This document shows positions 42,916 through 51,100 of a stretch of 64,000 bases of DNA, piece after piece. Source of the stretch: JAVEWJ01 sp034004605 (GTDB taxonomy: Bacteria; Patescibacteriota; Gracilibacteria; UBA1369; LOWO2-01-FULL-3); NCBI GenBank assembly GCA_034004605.1, contig JAVEWJ010000003.1:94734-158733 (forward strand). Direction: 5' to 3'. Position 1 is the first letter of the stretch. Every line of letters starts with the position of its first letter. The notes beneath the pieces were generated by a model that was not told the origin of the DNA, searched no databases, and saw only the letters and a program-made list of their open reading frames with translations. Both the position numbers and the translations under genes were made by a program.

Positions 42916-44561
42916 GTGATGTATTTTTTTGAACTTTTTTTATGTTTTTTGTCTTCTGATAAAGGAGAATTGGTTCTACCCTCATCCAACAACTGAGGAA
43001 GCCTTTCAGGGTTGGACCTAAAATGAATAGTAGCGTCTATTTGACTCTTCCCTTCAACAATACTTCTATCAATATTTATCCTGTCGATAAAAAAATCTAT
43101 AATGATCTTTTTTTGTTTTATTGTTAAAGATTCTTTTCTACTCTGTAATTGAGCTGAGAATGCTTTATAATTGTTGGAGGACTTTTCGATTTGTGAGATG
43201 AAAATAAGTTTAGATTGAACTATTTCCTGTGATTCTTTCACAAGGGATTTTTCCTTTTCAATGTCCATCATTTTTTCTTTCAACTTTTCTTCCGAATATA
43301 CACCTGTTTCATATGCCTTTTCGATTCTTTTCGATTCATTTTCGAGTTGCCTATCTTTGGATTCCAGGCTTTCCAGTTGATCTTTTAAATTAAGAATTGA
43401 CTGGTCTTTTGAGTTTTTTCTTTCCCACAATTTTTCATATATTATTTCAGGTTTTTTTAAGACCGAAGACAGTCTTTCCCAAACATAATCATCCAATACT
43501 TTTGCCGGGATCTCAAACACCGGATAATGTATCCCGTCTGAGTCAAATTGTTTCCTGCGATAACTAAAGCCTCCTTTTGTCCTTTTACAACCAACGAAAG
43601 TTTTGGGTTTTGGTATTGAAATATCGATAATCTTCCCACTTAAGAGATAATTTTGATTGGTCAGATTCGATTTTTTCTCACGCATTTTTATTTGAGCCTG
43701 AGAGAAAATAAATGTATTGATACATTGGGGGACCTTAACATTTGTCCACTTTTCCTCCGGCAACAAACGACCTAAATCATCTTTGTTATTAGCCGTATAT
43801 ATTCCTGTGTAGATATTGTTATGTAGAATTTTTCTAATTAAGTCAGTGGTCCATTTTCCCTTTTTCGCTATGCTGTGTTGACCCAAGGGAACATTTAACT
43901 TATTAAGTTCACTTGCTATTTGTCCGAATCCCAAATGGTTAAAAACACACCAATCAAATATCTGATTTATCCATTCTTTTTCTTTAGGTATTATTTCCAA
44001 TTTTTTTCCTCTGCCATTTTTGTTGTAGACAGGTTTGTAACCATAAGGAATTGAAGATCCCGTATAATTCCCCATCTCGGCTGAAGTAATTCTGCCAGCA
44101 ACGGTTCTTCCTTTAATTAGTTCCCTTTCGAATTGTGCGATAGCGCCAAAAACTTGGAAAACGAGCTTTCCAATTGGCCCCCGAAAATCTATATTTTCCT
44201 GAATAGATTTGAAGCTTACATTGTTTTTTTCGAGATTTTCAAAAATATCCATTAGATGGGATAAATTTCTTGATAAGCGGTCGATTTTCCAAACCAAGAC
44301 TGCGTCGATTTCCTTCTTCTTTACAATTTCCAGCATTTTATTCAAACCTTCTCTATTGAGATCGCTTCCGGTGTGAGTATCAACGAACATCCACTCTTTC
44401 TTCGTAATAAAATTTTGAGATTTATTTAGTTTTATATATTCCAGTAATCTGTTTTCCTGAGATTCAAGCCCATACCCATCAATTTTTTGTTCTTGAGTCG
44501 ATACTCGAATGTATATTGCTGTTCTTATTTCTGTAGGATTGTCCTGAATATTTAAATGCAT
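42894..44561 (-). CDS. Large serine recombinase with degenerate zinc ribbon
   Basis: 555 residues. The resolvase domain has the nucleophile Ser in YIRVSTQEQ and the motif VLVWKIDRLSRNL; the recombinase domain (about 165-290) includes IPYGYKP and a helical C-terminal coiled coil (about 380-470). The zinc beta-ribbon normally has CxxC pairs around SGxxxCxxCG, but here only one Cys remains (FVGCKRTKGG), so metal binding is unlikely. The final codons are read from the antisense of the tRNA-Thr 3' end. It is probably the integrase of the accessory island. Confidence 0.9.
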   Translation of the reverse strand: MHLNIQDNPTEIRTAIYIRVSTQEQKIDGYGLESQENRLLEYIKLNKSQNFITKKEWMFVDTHTGSDLNREGLNKMLEIVKKKEIDAVLVWKIDRLSRNLSHLMDIFENLEKNNVSFKSIQENIDFRGPIGKLVFQVFGAIAQFERELIKGRTVAGRITSAEMGNYTGSSIPYGYKPVYNKNGRGKKLEIIPKEKEWINQIFDWCVFNHLGFGQIASELNKLNVPLGQHSIAKKGKWTTDLIRKILHNNIYTGIYTANNKDDLGRLLPEEKWTNVKVPQCINTFIFSQAQIKMREKKSNLTNQNYLLSGKIIDISIPKPKTFVGCKRTKGGFSYRRKQFDSDGIHYPVFEIPAKVLDDYVWERLSSVLKKPEIIYEKLWERKNSKDQSILNLKDQLESLESKDRQLENESKRIEKAYETGVYSEEKLKEKMMDIEKEKSLVKESQEIVQSKLIFISQIEKSSNNYKAFSAQLQSRKESLTIKQKKIIIDFFIDRINIDRSIVEGKSQIDATIHFRSNPERLPQLLDEGRTNSPLSEDKKHKKSSKKYITGATTRI

Positions 44562-44598
44562 AAAAAAAGGGTAATATTTTAATCGATATTACCTTTTT
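44562..44598. terminator. Bidirectional terminator-like hairpin before the recombinase start
   Basis: Stem GGTAATAT/ATATTACC (44570-44577 with 44586-44593) has a T-run on each strand. On the minus strand the T-run ends directly at the recombinase ATG, so transcripts from upstream would end there unless the hairpin is bypassed. Confidence 0.7.
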
Positions 44599-44632
44599 CT
44601 CCTCTAATTGCAATTTTGTAAGTATTTTATTC

Positions 44633-44791
44633 CTAAACCGTCAAAGAGTATTCCATACACTTTAGGAAAGCCTCAAGATCTTCGATGTTCTCCTCTTCCG
44701 GTTGAATTTCAAAAATGTTTAAAACCGTTCCTTTTCGACCGATCTTTAGTGAGGTTTTGAATTCTGGTTTTTTTGATGCATTGGATTTCAT
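44633..44791 (-). CDS. 52-residue ORF upstream of the recombinase
   Basis: A short minus-strand frame encodes MKSNASKKPEFKTSLKIGRKG and on to LEAFLKCMEYSLTV. It has a basic first half, an acidic Glu-rich middle and a helical end, looking like a small DNA-binding or accessory protein. A GGAG lies 2 nt before the ATG, too close to be ideal. Its stop is 71 bp from the recombinase start. It could be a recombination directionality factor or simply a small regulator; no family is recognised. Confidence 0.5.
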   Translation of the reverse strand: MKSNASKKPEFKTSLKIGRKGTVLNIFEIQPEEENIEDLEAFLKCMEYSLTV

Positions 44792-44906
44792 GCTCCAATG
44801 CTAAGGTATTGAAAAAATAAATTTCAGGGGATATATGTGGGGATTTTTATTTATTTTGAAGAATATTACTCATTCCATTCTTCAGTGTTTTTTTACAGGC
44901 ATGTCA

Positions 44907-45593
44907 TCATTCAAAATTTGAATACCCTTCAGCTTGGATATTGTCCGATATTCGAAGTGAGAGCTCAGAGAAGTATATTATTTTATTAATGATAGACTTT
45001 TTCACTTTGAATTTATTTCTCCAGTGTTCGTACAAGCTTTCAAGAAACCCTTCCTTTTTATTAAGATTGTTTAGGTTATAGGATTTGTTTAATAGTACCA
45101 GGGTTTCTAAAGGTATAGCTCTCTTTGGCATGCTGGGAGACTCAAAGCAAAACGACAAAATGTCTTTTCGAAACCCACTTTTCAGTACTATTCGAAGGCT
45201 TGGATTGTCAAAATCATATATTTCACTCCCACTATATATTAGCCTTAAATTTGTTTTTGGACTTAAAACGCCATCAAAATTCTTTGGGGGCAGTTTAGGG
45301 TATGAAAATGGTGTATTTTCCTCCATTTCCGGTTCAACGATTTCTCTTAGAACACTGAGATAGGAAGTCAGTTTTTCCAAAGGAGTCTGGTTTGGGAAAT
45401 ATACTCCTCCAAATGGACCAAGGCCAGATGTATTAACAACATGCACCACGTTCTTACACCAATCATCTACTTCGTGGTCAGTTAAACTATTCATGGAATA
45501 CATTGAACCAATATTCGTTTCATAAGCTTTCTTGTGCAAATCTTCACCTTCTCTGAGAAGATCCACTAAAGCACTGTGAATGGTATTATTCAT
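44907..45593 (-). CDS. Island protein of unknown function
   Basis: 228 residues, soluble, no signal peptide. A helical N-terminus (HSALVDLLREGEDLHKKAYE), a central beta-rich stretch and a helical C-terminus (LESLYEHWRNKFKVKKSIINKIIYF). No family is recognised. It follows a tandem repeat array and is on the same strand as the recombinase. Confidence 0.6.
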   Translation of the reverse strand: MNNTIHSALVDLLREGEDLHKKAYETNIGSMYSMNSLTDHEVDDWCKNVVHVVNTSGLGPFGGVYFPNQTPLEKLTSYLSVLREIVEPEMEENTPFSYPKLPPKNFDGVLSPKTNLRLIYSGSEIYDFDNPSLRIVLKSGFRKDILSFCFESPSMPKRAIPLETLVLLNKSYNLNNLNKKEGFLESLYEHWRNKFKVKKSIINKIIYFSELSLRISDNIQAEGYSNFE

Positions 45594-45657
45594 ATTATTT
45601 TATTATTAGCCGAAGTGATACTAACAAGGGGCTTAACTTTTTAATAAGTTTAATTAA

Positions 45658-45810
45658 TTTTGTTAAAAAGGTAATAACTTTTGGTACTACCTTTAATCTT
45701 TAATTTTGTTAAAAAAGTGATAACTTTTGGGACACCTTTAATCTTTGATTTTGTTAAAAAGGTTATAACTTTTGGGACACCTTTAATCTTTGGTTTTGTT
45801 AAAAAGGGTG
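45658..45810. repeat. Tandem 45-bp repeat array
   Basis: Three full units and a partial fourth, with starts at 45658, 45704, 45749 and 45794 (periods 46, 45, 45 bp). Each unit contains AAAGGT...ACCTTT inverted arms followed on the minus strand by a short T-run, so the array reads as a series of small hairpin terminators in the leader of the gene at 44907-45593. No spacers separate the units, so this is not a CRISPR array. Confidence 0.8.
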
Positions 45811-45835
45811 TGGCTTTGTAATAAGGTTTTACTCT

Positions 45836-45931
45836 ATGAGTTTCATCAATGCCCCTAGACGAGGTTTAATAGAAAGAGCTGGTAAATTATCAAGTTCGGG
45901 ACAAGAAACTCAACCTAGGACCAAATACTGA
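45836..45931 (+). CDS. Possible 31-residue peptide
   Basis: An ATG-started frame encoding MSFINAPRRGLIERAGKL and 13 more residues, basic. It lies on the strand opposite to its neighbours and directly after the repeat array. Too short to be sure; it may be a chance frame. Confidence 0.2.
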   Translation: MSFINAPRRGLIERAGKLSSSGQETQPRTKY

Positions 45932-45948
45932 ATAAATTTTGCGTGCTA

Positions 45949-46563
45949 TTATGACAAATGTATGTGTTCAAAATCACTCTCCAGTTGTCCCCAATACTCA
46001 CTTTCATCACAATTTGGTTCCCTGCCCAACCTCCTAAGATTATCAATGGTTTTTCGATAACCTTCTATGTTGTTCTCCTGGTACATTGCGAGATATGGGA
46101 ATTTGTCCTCCGGGACCCTTTTATTTGGCCAGTTTTGTTGTTCGAATAACAAATCCAATGCTGAACAATGAGAGACAACCCTATCCATTATTTCCTGCCG
46201 TGGTTTATTCACAAGGATCTCCGTATCTTGATCCCTTGGAACATTCTCCTTTGTGTCGTATCTAATGGAGAAAAGTTGTAAGAATTCAAATGAAGACGAT
46301 TTCGATAATTGGTCCGCTTCCTCTTTGCTTTTAACGGGTATGTATGTGCAGTATATTTTATCCGCTGAAATAAAATCCACTTCCTCGATAAATTCAAAAA
46401 AGTAAAGCTGACCACATTCTTTACAGACCATTAAAGACTTTTCGTAGTGCTCGGTATCTCGATAAGTATGCACGATTTCCAGGACCGAGTTGATTGAGTC
46501 CGGGTACTTAATCTTATCGTACCGAAGGTATCGGCAGAGTTGATTGGAGTTTTCGTTTGTCAT
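45949..46563 (-). CDS. Island protein with one CxxC motif, unknown
   Basis: 204 residues, soluble and acidic. A short CKECGQLYFFEF element could be half of a zinc site, with further His residues and one Cys later (SHCSALDLLF). No family is recognised. Preceded by a 250-nt structured leader and followed on its strand by the tandem repeat array. Confidence 0.6.
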   Translation of the reverse strand: MTNENSNQLCRYLRYDKIKYPDSINSVLEIVHTYRDTEHYEKSLMVCKECGQLYFFEFIEEVDFISADKIYCTYIPVKSKEEADQLSKSSSFEFLQLFSIRYDTKENVPRDQDTEILVNKPRQEIMDRVVSHCSALDLLFEQQNWPNKRVPEDKFPYLAMYQENNIEGYRKTIDNLRRLGREPNCDESEYWGQLESDFEHIHLS

Positions 46564-46589
46564 ATTTTTGGGGTTAAAAATAAGAATTT

Positions 46590-46775
46590 TTCCCCATTGT
46601 GAACGAAAAAGCGGTCAGGAAAGTTCACAATGCCCGGACTTATACCTCCGAGTGGTGAAATCTCCCAACCGCTCTTATTATTGCGATTAGTCATTTGTTT
46701 CATCTGGCGTCCGGCAGATTTCCCCGTGGCCTACCTCTTAAGGAGAAACAAATGGTGCGAATATCTCCATCGCAC
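46590..46775 (-). ncRNA. Structured leader RNA with terminator-like fold
   Basis: Read on the minus strand, from 5' to 3': hairpin GTGCGA/TCGCAC (46770-46775 with 46755-46760), a long stem CATTTGTTT/AAACAAATG (46746-46754 with 46692-46700) enclosing ATCTG/CAGAT, then AGCGGT...ACCGCT followed by TTTTT (46668-46673 with 46610-46615). A 10-bp perfect stem CATTGTGAAC/GTTCACAATG (46623-46632 with 46595-46604) crosses the last one. The terminator and the crossing stem exclude each other, as in attenuators. The start codon at 46563 is about 30 nt further on. Confidence 0.5.
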
Positions 46776-46832
46776 TTGGACTGGTTGTTAAGGACGATTA
46801 TATATTAGCTCAAGTTGGATTGTTTGTAAAGC

Positions 46833-47180
46833 TTATACACTACCAAATGATGAATTTAGGATAATAAGAATCAAATCACTTGCAATAAGTAAACAAAATG
46901 AAAAGATTTGAGAATGTTTTTTTAATGAAGCGGTTAGGATAAATCCTAATATAAATCCCGGAATGGCTACAATAATAAACGCCCACCAAAAATATTGAAC
47001 TGAAGCTAGTATCGGGGTCCCGATAATGTTTAAAAAAGCGATGATATTAAGGACACCTCCCGGATTGGAAAATAAAGTTCCTGAATGCCATCGGTTTACT
47101 TTTGCCATCTCCGAATAAGAGACGATCATCATCCCTGCTGAAAAAGCAAGCATGTAAATAATTAACGATAGATTATTCAT
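46833..47180 (-). CDS. Small multi-pass membrane protein, unknown
   Basis: 115 residues with about four hydrophobic helices (roughly 4-22, 42-62, 65-85, 92-112), Gly-rich turns and few charges. No family is recognised. A multi-hairpin attenuator-like leader lies directly upstream, even though no upstream minus-strand gene adjoins it. It could be a transporter-like component or an effector that must be kept off. Confidence 0.65.
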   Translation of the reverse strand: MNNLSLIIYMLAFSAGMMIVSYSEMAKVNRWHSGTLFSNPGGVLNIIAFLNIIGTPILASVQYFWWAFIIVAIPGFILGFILTASLKKHSQIFSFCLLIASDLILIILNSSFGSV

Positions 47181-47204
47181 TTAATGTTGGTTAAATCCAA
47201 AAAA

Positions 47205-47338
47205 GGGCGGACCTCTGGTTCACCCAACAACTTGCTCTAGCGAGTAGCCTATTGGCAGAGAATCCGCCCATCTTCAGTCAATAGACTGGATGGACGACAT
47301 CTGCTCGCTAGAAACAAAAAAACACTTATTGGGTGAAC
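47205..47338 (-). ncRNA. Attenuator-like structured leader
   Basis: Minus strand, 5' to 3': arm GTTCACCCAA (47329-47338), arm TCTAGCGAG (47303-47311), hairpin CCATCCAGTC/GACTG..GATGG (about 47269-47294), small hairpin GCC/GGC, then CTCGCTAGA and TTGGGTGAAC (47218-47227), closing two outer stems of 9-10 perfect pairs. The alternative stem GGGCGGA/TCCGCCC (47262-47268 with 47205-47211) plus CTCTG/CAGAG is followed by TTTTTT and forms a terminator. The two folds are mutually exclusive, like a transcriptional switch. Confidence 0.55.
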
Positions 47339-47450
47339 GATTTGAATATATCAAAAGTGTTTTTATAAAGCAATTTGTAAGTGGGACCGCTGGATAATTG
47401 CCTTATTGATTTACTGAATCGGGTTTGATAAGATTTTGTTGTTCACCCAA
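47218..47450. repeat. Three 10-bp GTTCACCCAA motifs at 111/112-bp spacing
   Basis: GTTCACCCAA occurs at 47218-47227 and 47441-47450 (plus) and inverted at 47329-47338. The first plus copy is followed closely by CAACTTGC and the last by TTATTAACTTGC. The regular spacing could reflect protein binding sites or alternative RNA pairing partners. Confidence 0.8.
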
Positions 47451-47467
47451 TTATTAACTTGCATTTT

Positions 47468-47992
47468 ATGAAGGATCACAATGAAAAATGTCCTGTTTGT
47501 GGCAAAGAACAGGAAAAAGGCTTTACTTATTGTCAAGATAGAGCTTGCTCGTCCCCAATGGACCCGGAGTATTATAGGCTGAAAGCGGAAAACAGAAAAA
47601 AACTGGTAAATCAAAGTAAAATAGTGGCTGGTATTTGTGGTCTAATATTGCCTTTGTATTCACTTGTATATGCTGTTTGCTTTGTGATGGGAGAATGGGA
47701 GTTTATTGATGATATGGAAAAGCCAGTTGTTTCATATTTCTCAATATCTGAGATAATATTACCTATTTCTTTGTTTTCGATAATATATGGTTCAATCCTT
47801 TTAATTAAGAAAGGAAATAAATTGGCGTATTTATCTTTATTGGCTCCCATCTTATTACTTGCTTCATTTGCACTGTTATTTTTTCAGTCTAATAGTGTTT
47901 TCGTTGGAGTAGAAATAGGTTTGATGCTTGTAATATTTGTTTTTTCAATAATAAATGCGGTTCAGTTGATTAAATGGCATAAGGAAGGTTAG
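47468..47992 (+). CDS. Zinc-ribbon membrane protein
   Basis: 174 residues from the ATG at 47468 (a TTG start 9 nt upstream is less likely). The N-terminus has a treble-clef-like zinc ribbon (CPVCGKEQEKGFTYCQDRAC). After a linker rich in charged residues come four membrane helices (about 44-66, 80-100, 113-133, 140-160). The design resembles the many zinc_ribbon-plus-membrane small proteins of unknown function. Divergent from the structured leader and convergent with the STAND gene. Confidence 0.7.
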   Translation: MKDHNEKCPVCGKEQEKGFTYCQDRACSSPMDPEYYRLKAENRKKLVNQSKIVAGICGLILPLYSLVYAVCFVMGEWEFIDDMEKPVVSYFSISEIILPISLFSIIYGSILLIKKGNKLAYLSLLAPILLLASFALLFFQSNSVFVGVEIGLMLVIFVFSIINAVQLIKWHKEG

Positions 47993-48112
47993 AAAGCTAG
48001 AAGTCTAGAGCATTTAGGCTCTTCTTATTGCTTTAATGTAATATTTTTACTATTTTTTTGTCTTTGTGAAATTCGAAAGAGAATATGTCGGAACATTCTA
48101 GTTGTTTCATTC

Positions 48113-51100
48113 CTATAAAATCTTTTCTCTCAACATATAACCAACAACAGATTCGTTTTTTATTAAATAATCTAATATTAATAATACATTTTCTTTTGTT
48201 TTTTTTGTTTTTCTTATAATTTCTCGATTTTTATATACATAAATTCTAATATACTTTTCCAGATAGTAAATCGTGTTTGTTTCTAATTTTTGGTCATTTT
48301 GATAATAGCTTCTTAACATTTCAGATACCCAAGTTATCCCTTCGTTTAAGTATATACTCCCTATGTCATTTAATAGCTTTAGAATTGAGTAAAGAACCGA
48401 TCGACAATGACCTATTTTTTGTGAAATTTCTTTAAAAAAATATTTATCTTCATCCTTCAGTGTATGCCAACTAGTTGTTGTTTCTTTCCATTGAACTGTA
48501 GCAAAAAGAAAACTTTTCACTATTTTTTTTGTATACCTATGATTATCACCATCTTTGCAAATCAAAATTAATTTTTCTTTGAACAGACTCCAAACCATCC
48601 AAAAATTATCGTATGTATCTAACTGATCTTCCGCTAAAACAAATTGTTCAAATAAGTCAGCAAATATTTCCGCAGTACTAAAGCCATCAATAAACGGCTT
48701 TAGATACTTTTCAATTTCATCTTTATTGGCACATAGTAAAAAATAAGCTATCTTTTTAAGAAAATCATGCCTAAACATGTAATCAATTTTGTAATCTCTG
48801 TCGTCAGAAGTTAGTTTTTCAGCAAAAACAGAAATGATTTCTTTTACAATTTTTTTGTGCTCTTCATTTTCAGTTTTTAATGGAATTAATTGTAAAGCTG
48901 TTCTTAAAGAAGAAAGTCCTATTTCACTGACATTTTCACAATCTTTCAATTTGATTATATTTTTTAAGACTTTTTGTAAGTCACTTTTATATTCTTCTGA
49001 AAATTTTTCGACCACTTGAGATTCGTGAAGTTCATAGATTCCTTTTTTATAATTTTCTTCACGCAATTTTTTTCTCAATTCTTCATATTTTGGTTTCAGC
49101 AAAAAATATCCAAATAGCAATGATTGAGCATCTTGAAAATTATCTTTCCATAATTTGAGAACTGCATTTATAGAATAATGATTAAATTTTCCTCCCCCCA
49201 TCCCAATTGGATGTTCATCAAATAATGTAAATAATATTACTGTCTTTATATGTTCCTTTTCTTTTGGAAATAGCTCTAATAGGATGGGAAGAACTGAAAT
49301 AGAGGATTGTATTCCATCAGAAAATTGGTACTGATAATTTTGTATTAGAGATGATGAAGCCACTTCTAAGATAATATCTTTGCAAATTAGTATTTCTCTC
49401 TGAGAAAGCTCATCTGAAAAATCCCTAATCAAAACCGAACAAACTTCTCCAGGAATAGAATAATTTAAAAGATAGAAACTTTCATCTTCTGTATGAGTAG
49501 ATTGAAAAGGTTTAGGGCTATTTATCTTTCTTAACTTCGATATGATTTTTTGCACTTCTTTTAAAGCAAGTTTTGGATTTTGTTCATATTTATCATATTT
49601 TTTGTATTCTTCTTCATTTTTCATTCTGTAATATGCCCACATTTTCAATGATGTATATTCCATAAGTTTAGAACTTTTTTTCAAAGATTTTTCACTTTCT
49701 TTTTTTAGCTGAGGATTAATTTCAGGATTCCAATATATCTCAAGACCTTCTTCCGTAATTTTTGTTGTTGGTTTCATTTTTCTGTAATCCATTCTTGCAA
49801 GAAACATTCTCCAAGTATGATCTGCTTCTGTTTGTTTATCTTCGTTCGGTAGTTCTTTGTAATAATTATCTAAAATTTTCCAAAGTGCCTTTTGCCTCCC
49901 TTTTACTTCATCTTCAGTCACATTTTCGTTTTTAAATACTTGATAATTTAAAAATAGTTGTTCAAAACGCAATTTTCTATGATCGTCATCACATGCCTTT
50001 AGTCTTTCGTTTTCATGAATTTCATTTTTTGGATTTAAACCAAAGTTTTTCAGCATTAAAAGTTGGCTTTTGAGACCTTGGTCTAACACCCATCTCTTTG
50101 TATCATAAAGAAAGAATTTTTTAGTCTGGAATAGAACCTTTGCTACTTTAAAAGTTTTATCTGGAAACGCTAATACAATACTCGTGACTAAAGCTGAAAT
50201 TGAGGCTGATGTTGAATTTTTGAGTAAATACATCAACCAATCTTCTAGCGTTTCAGCTTTTGTATTTTCTCCCTTTTCAAGAAAATACATTTCTAAAGCC
50301 ATATGCATTGACTCTAGGACATAGGGAGAGACCTGTGTTCCTCTATATGTACACCAAACTCTATCAGATATATATTGCTTTATTGTTGTTTTGTCATCAA
50401 TGTAGACTTCGAGTTCTTCGATTTCATATTTTGCAAATTTTGATTTCGCATAAGCCTCAACTGTTTTATTGGTGAATTGTAATATAAAATCTATAGTATC
50501 TTTTTGTACAGTATGAAGAAGCCAATAGATAGGGGTTTGATAACAACTTGCAGGAAAATAGTCTAGCTCGGCCTCTTCTATTTGAAAATAATCCGCAACT
50601 TCAGTTCTAGAATATGAAAAATAGGCATCTGGTTTAACGGGGGTATATGTCCAAAATAAATTTGCCAACTGCAAAACATATTCTGGAAGGACTTGAGCAA
50701 CAGAAATACCATCTAATTTTGTGAGAATATTTTTTGATAATTCATAATACGGATCTCTATGATTTTTCCATTTATTTTTTAAAATCTCTTCAAAGATTGA
50801 TTTAAGTTCATCTTTTATTTCAAATGACCCATAAAGAATTGTTTGAAAGAGATTATCTATCACATCGTCGCCATGATAGAAATAGGCATCTTTCTCTATA
50901 ATCCATTTATAATATTGAAGTGCGATAAGACTTGAGAGTTGGGTTGTTTCTCCTTTCTTAAACTTATTATTCCAATCGTGAATGGTTGGTAGGATAAAAT
51001 TAATATTCTCAATCCCTATTGTTTTCAGGTTATCATAAACAAATTTAAAGATACTTTTCCAGCCGTTTCCTTTTGGTTTTGTGAGAACATACTTTAAAGT

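Noticed and set aside
45658..45810. CRISPR array
   Set aside because: Units are contiguous with no unique spacers and no cas genes nearby.
47205..47240. T-box riboswitch (GGGTGAACCAGAGG resembles the T-box element)
   Set aside because: One base short of the consensus, no properly placed UGGN bulge or recognisable stem I, and the downstream gene is not an amino-acid-related gene.
47205..47450. Integron attC-like site (ACCCAAC and a TTGGGT arm around a long imperfect palindrome)
   Set aside because: The right arm reads ATTGGGT rather than GTTRRRY, the two arm spacers differ greatly (about 7 and 16 nt), and no integron integrase is present.
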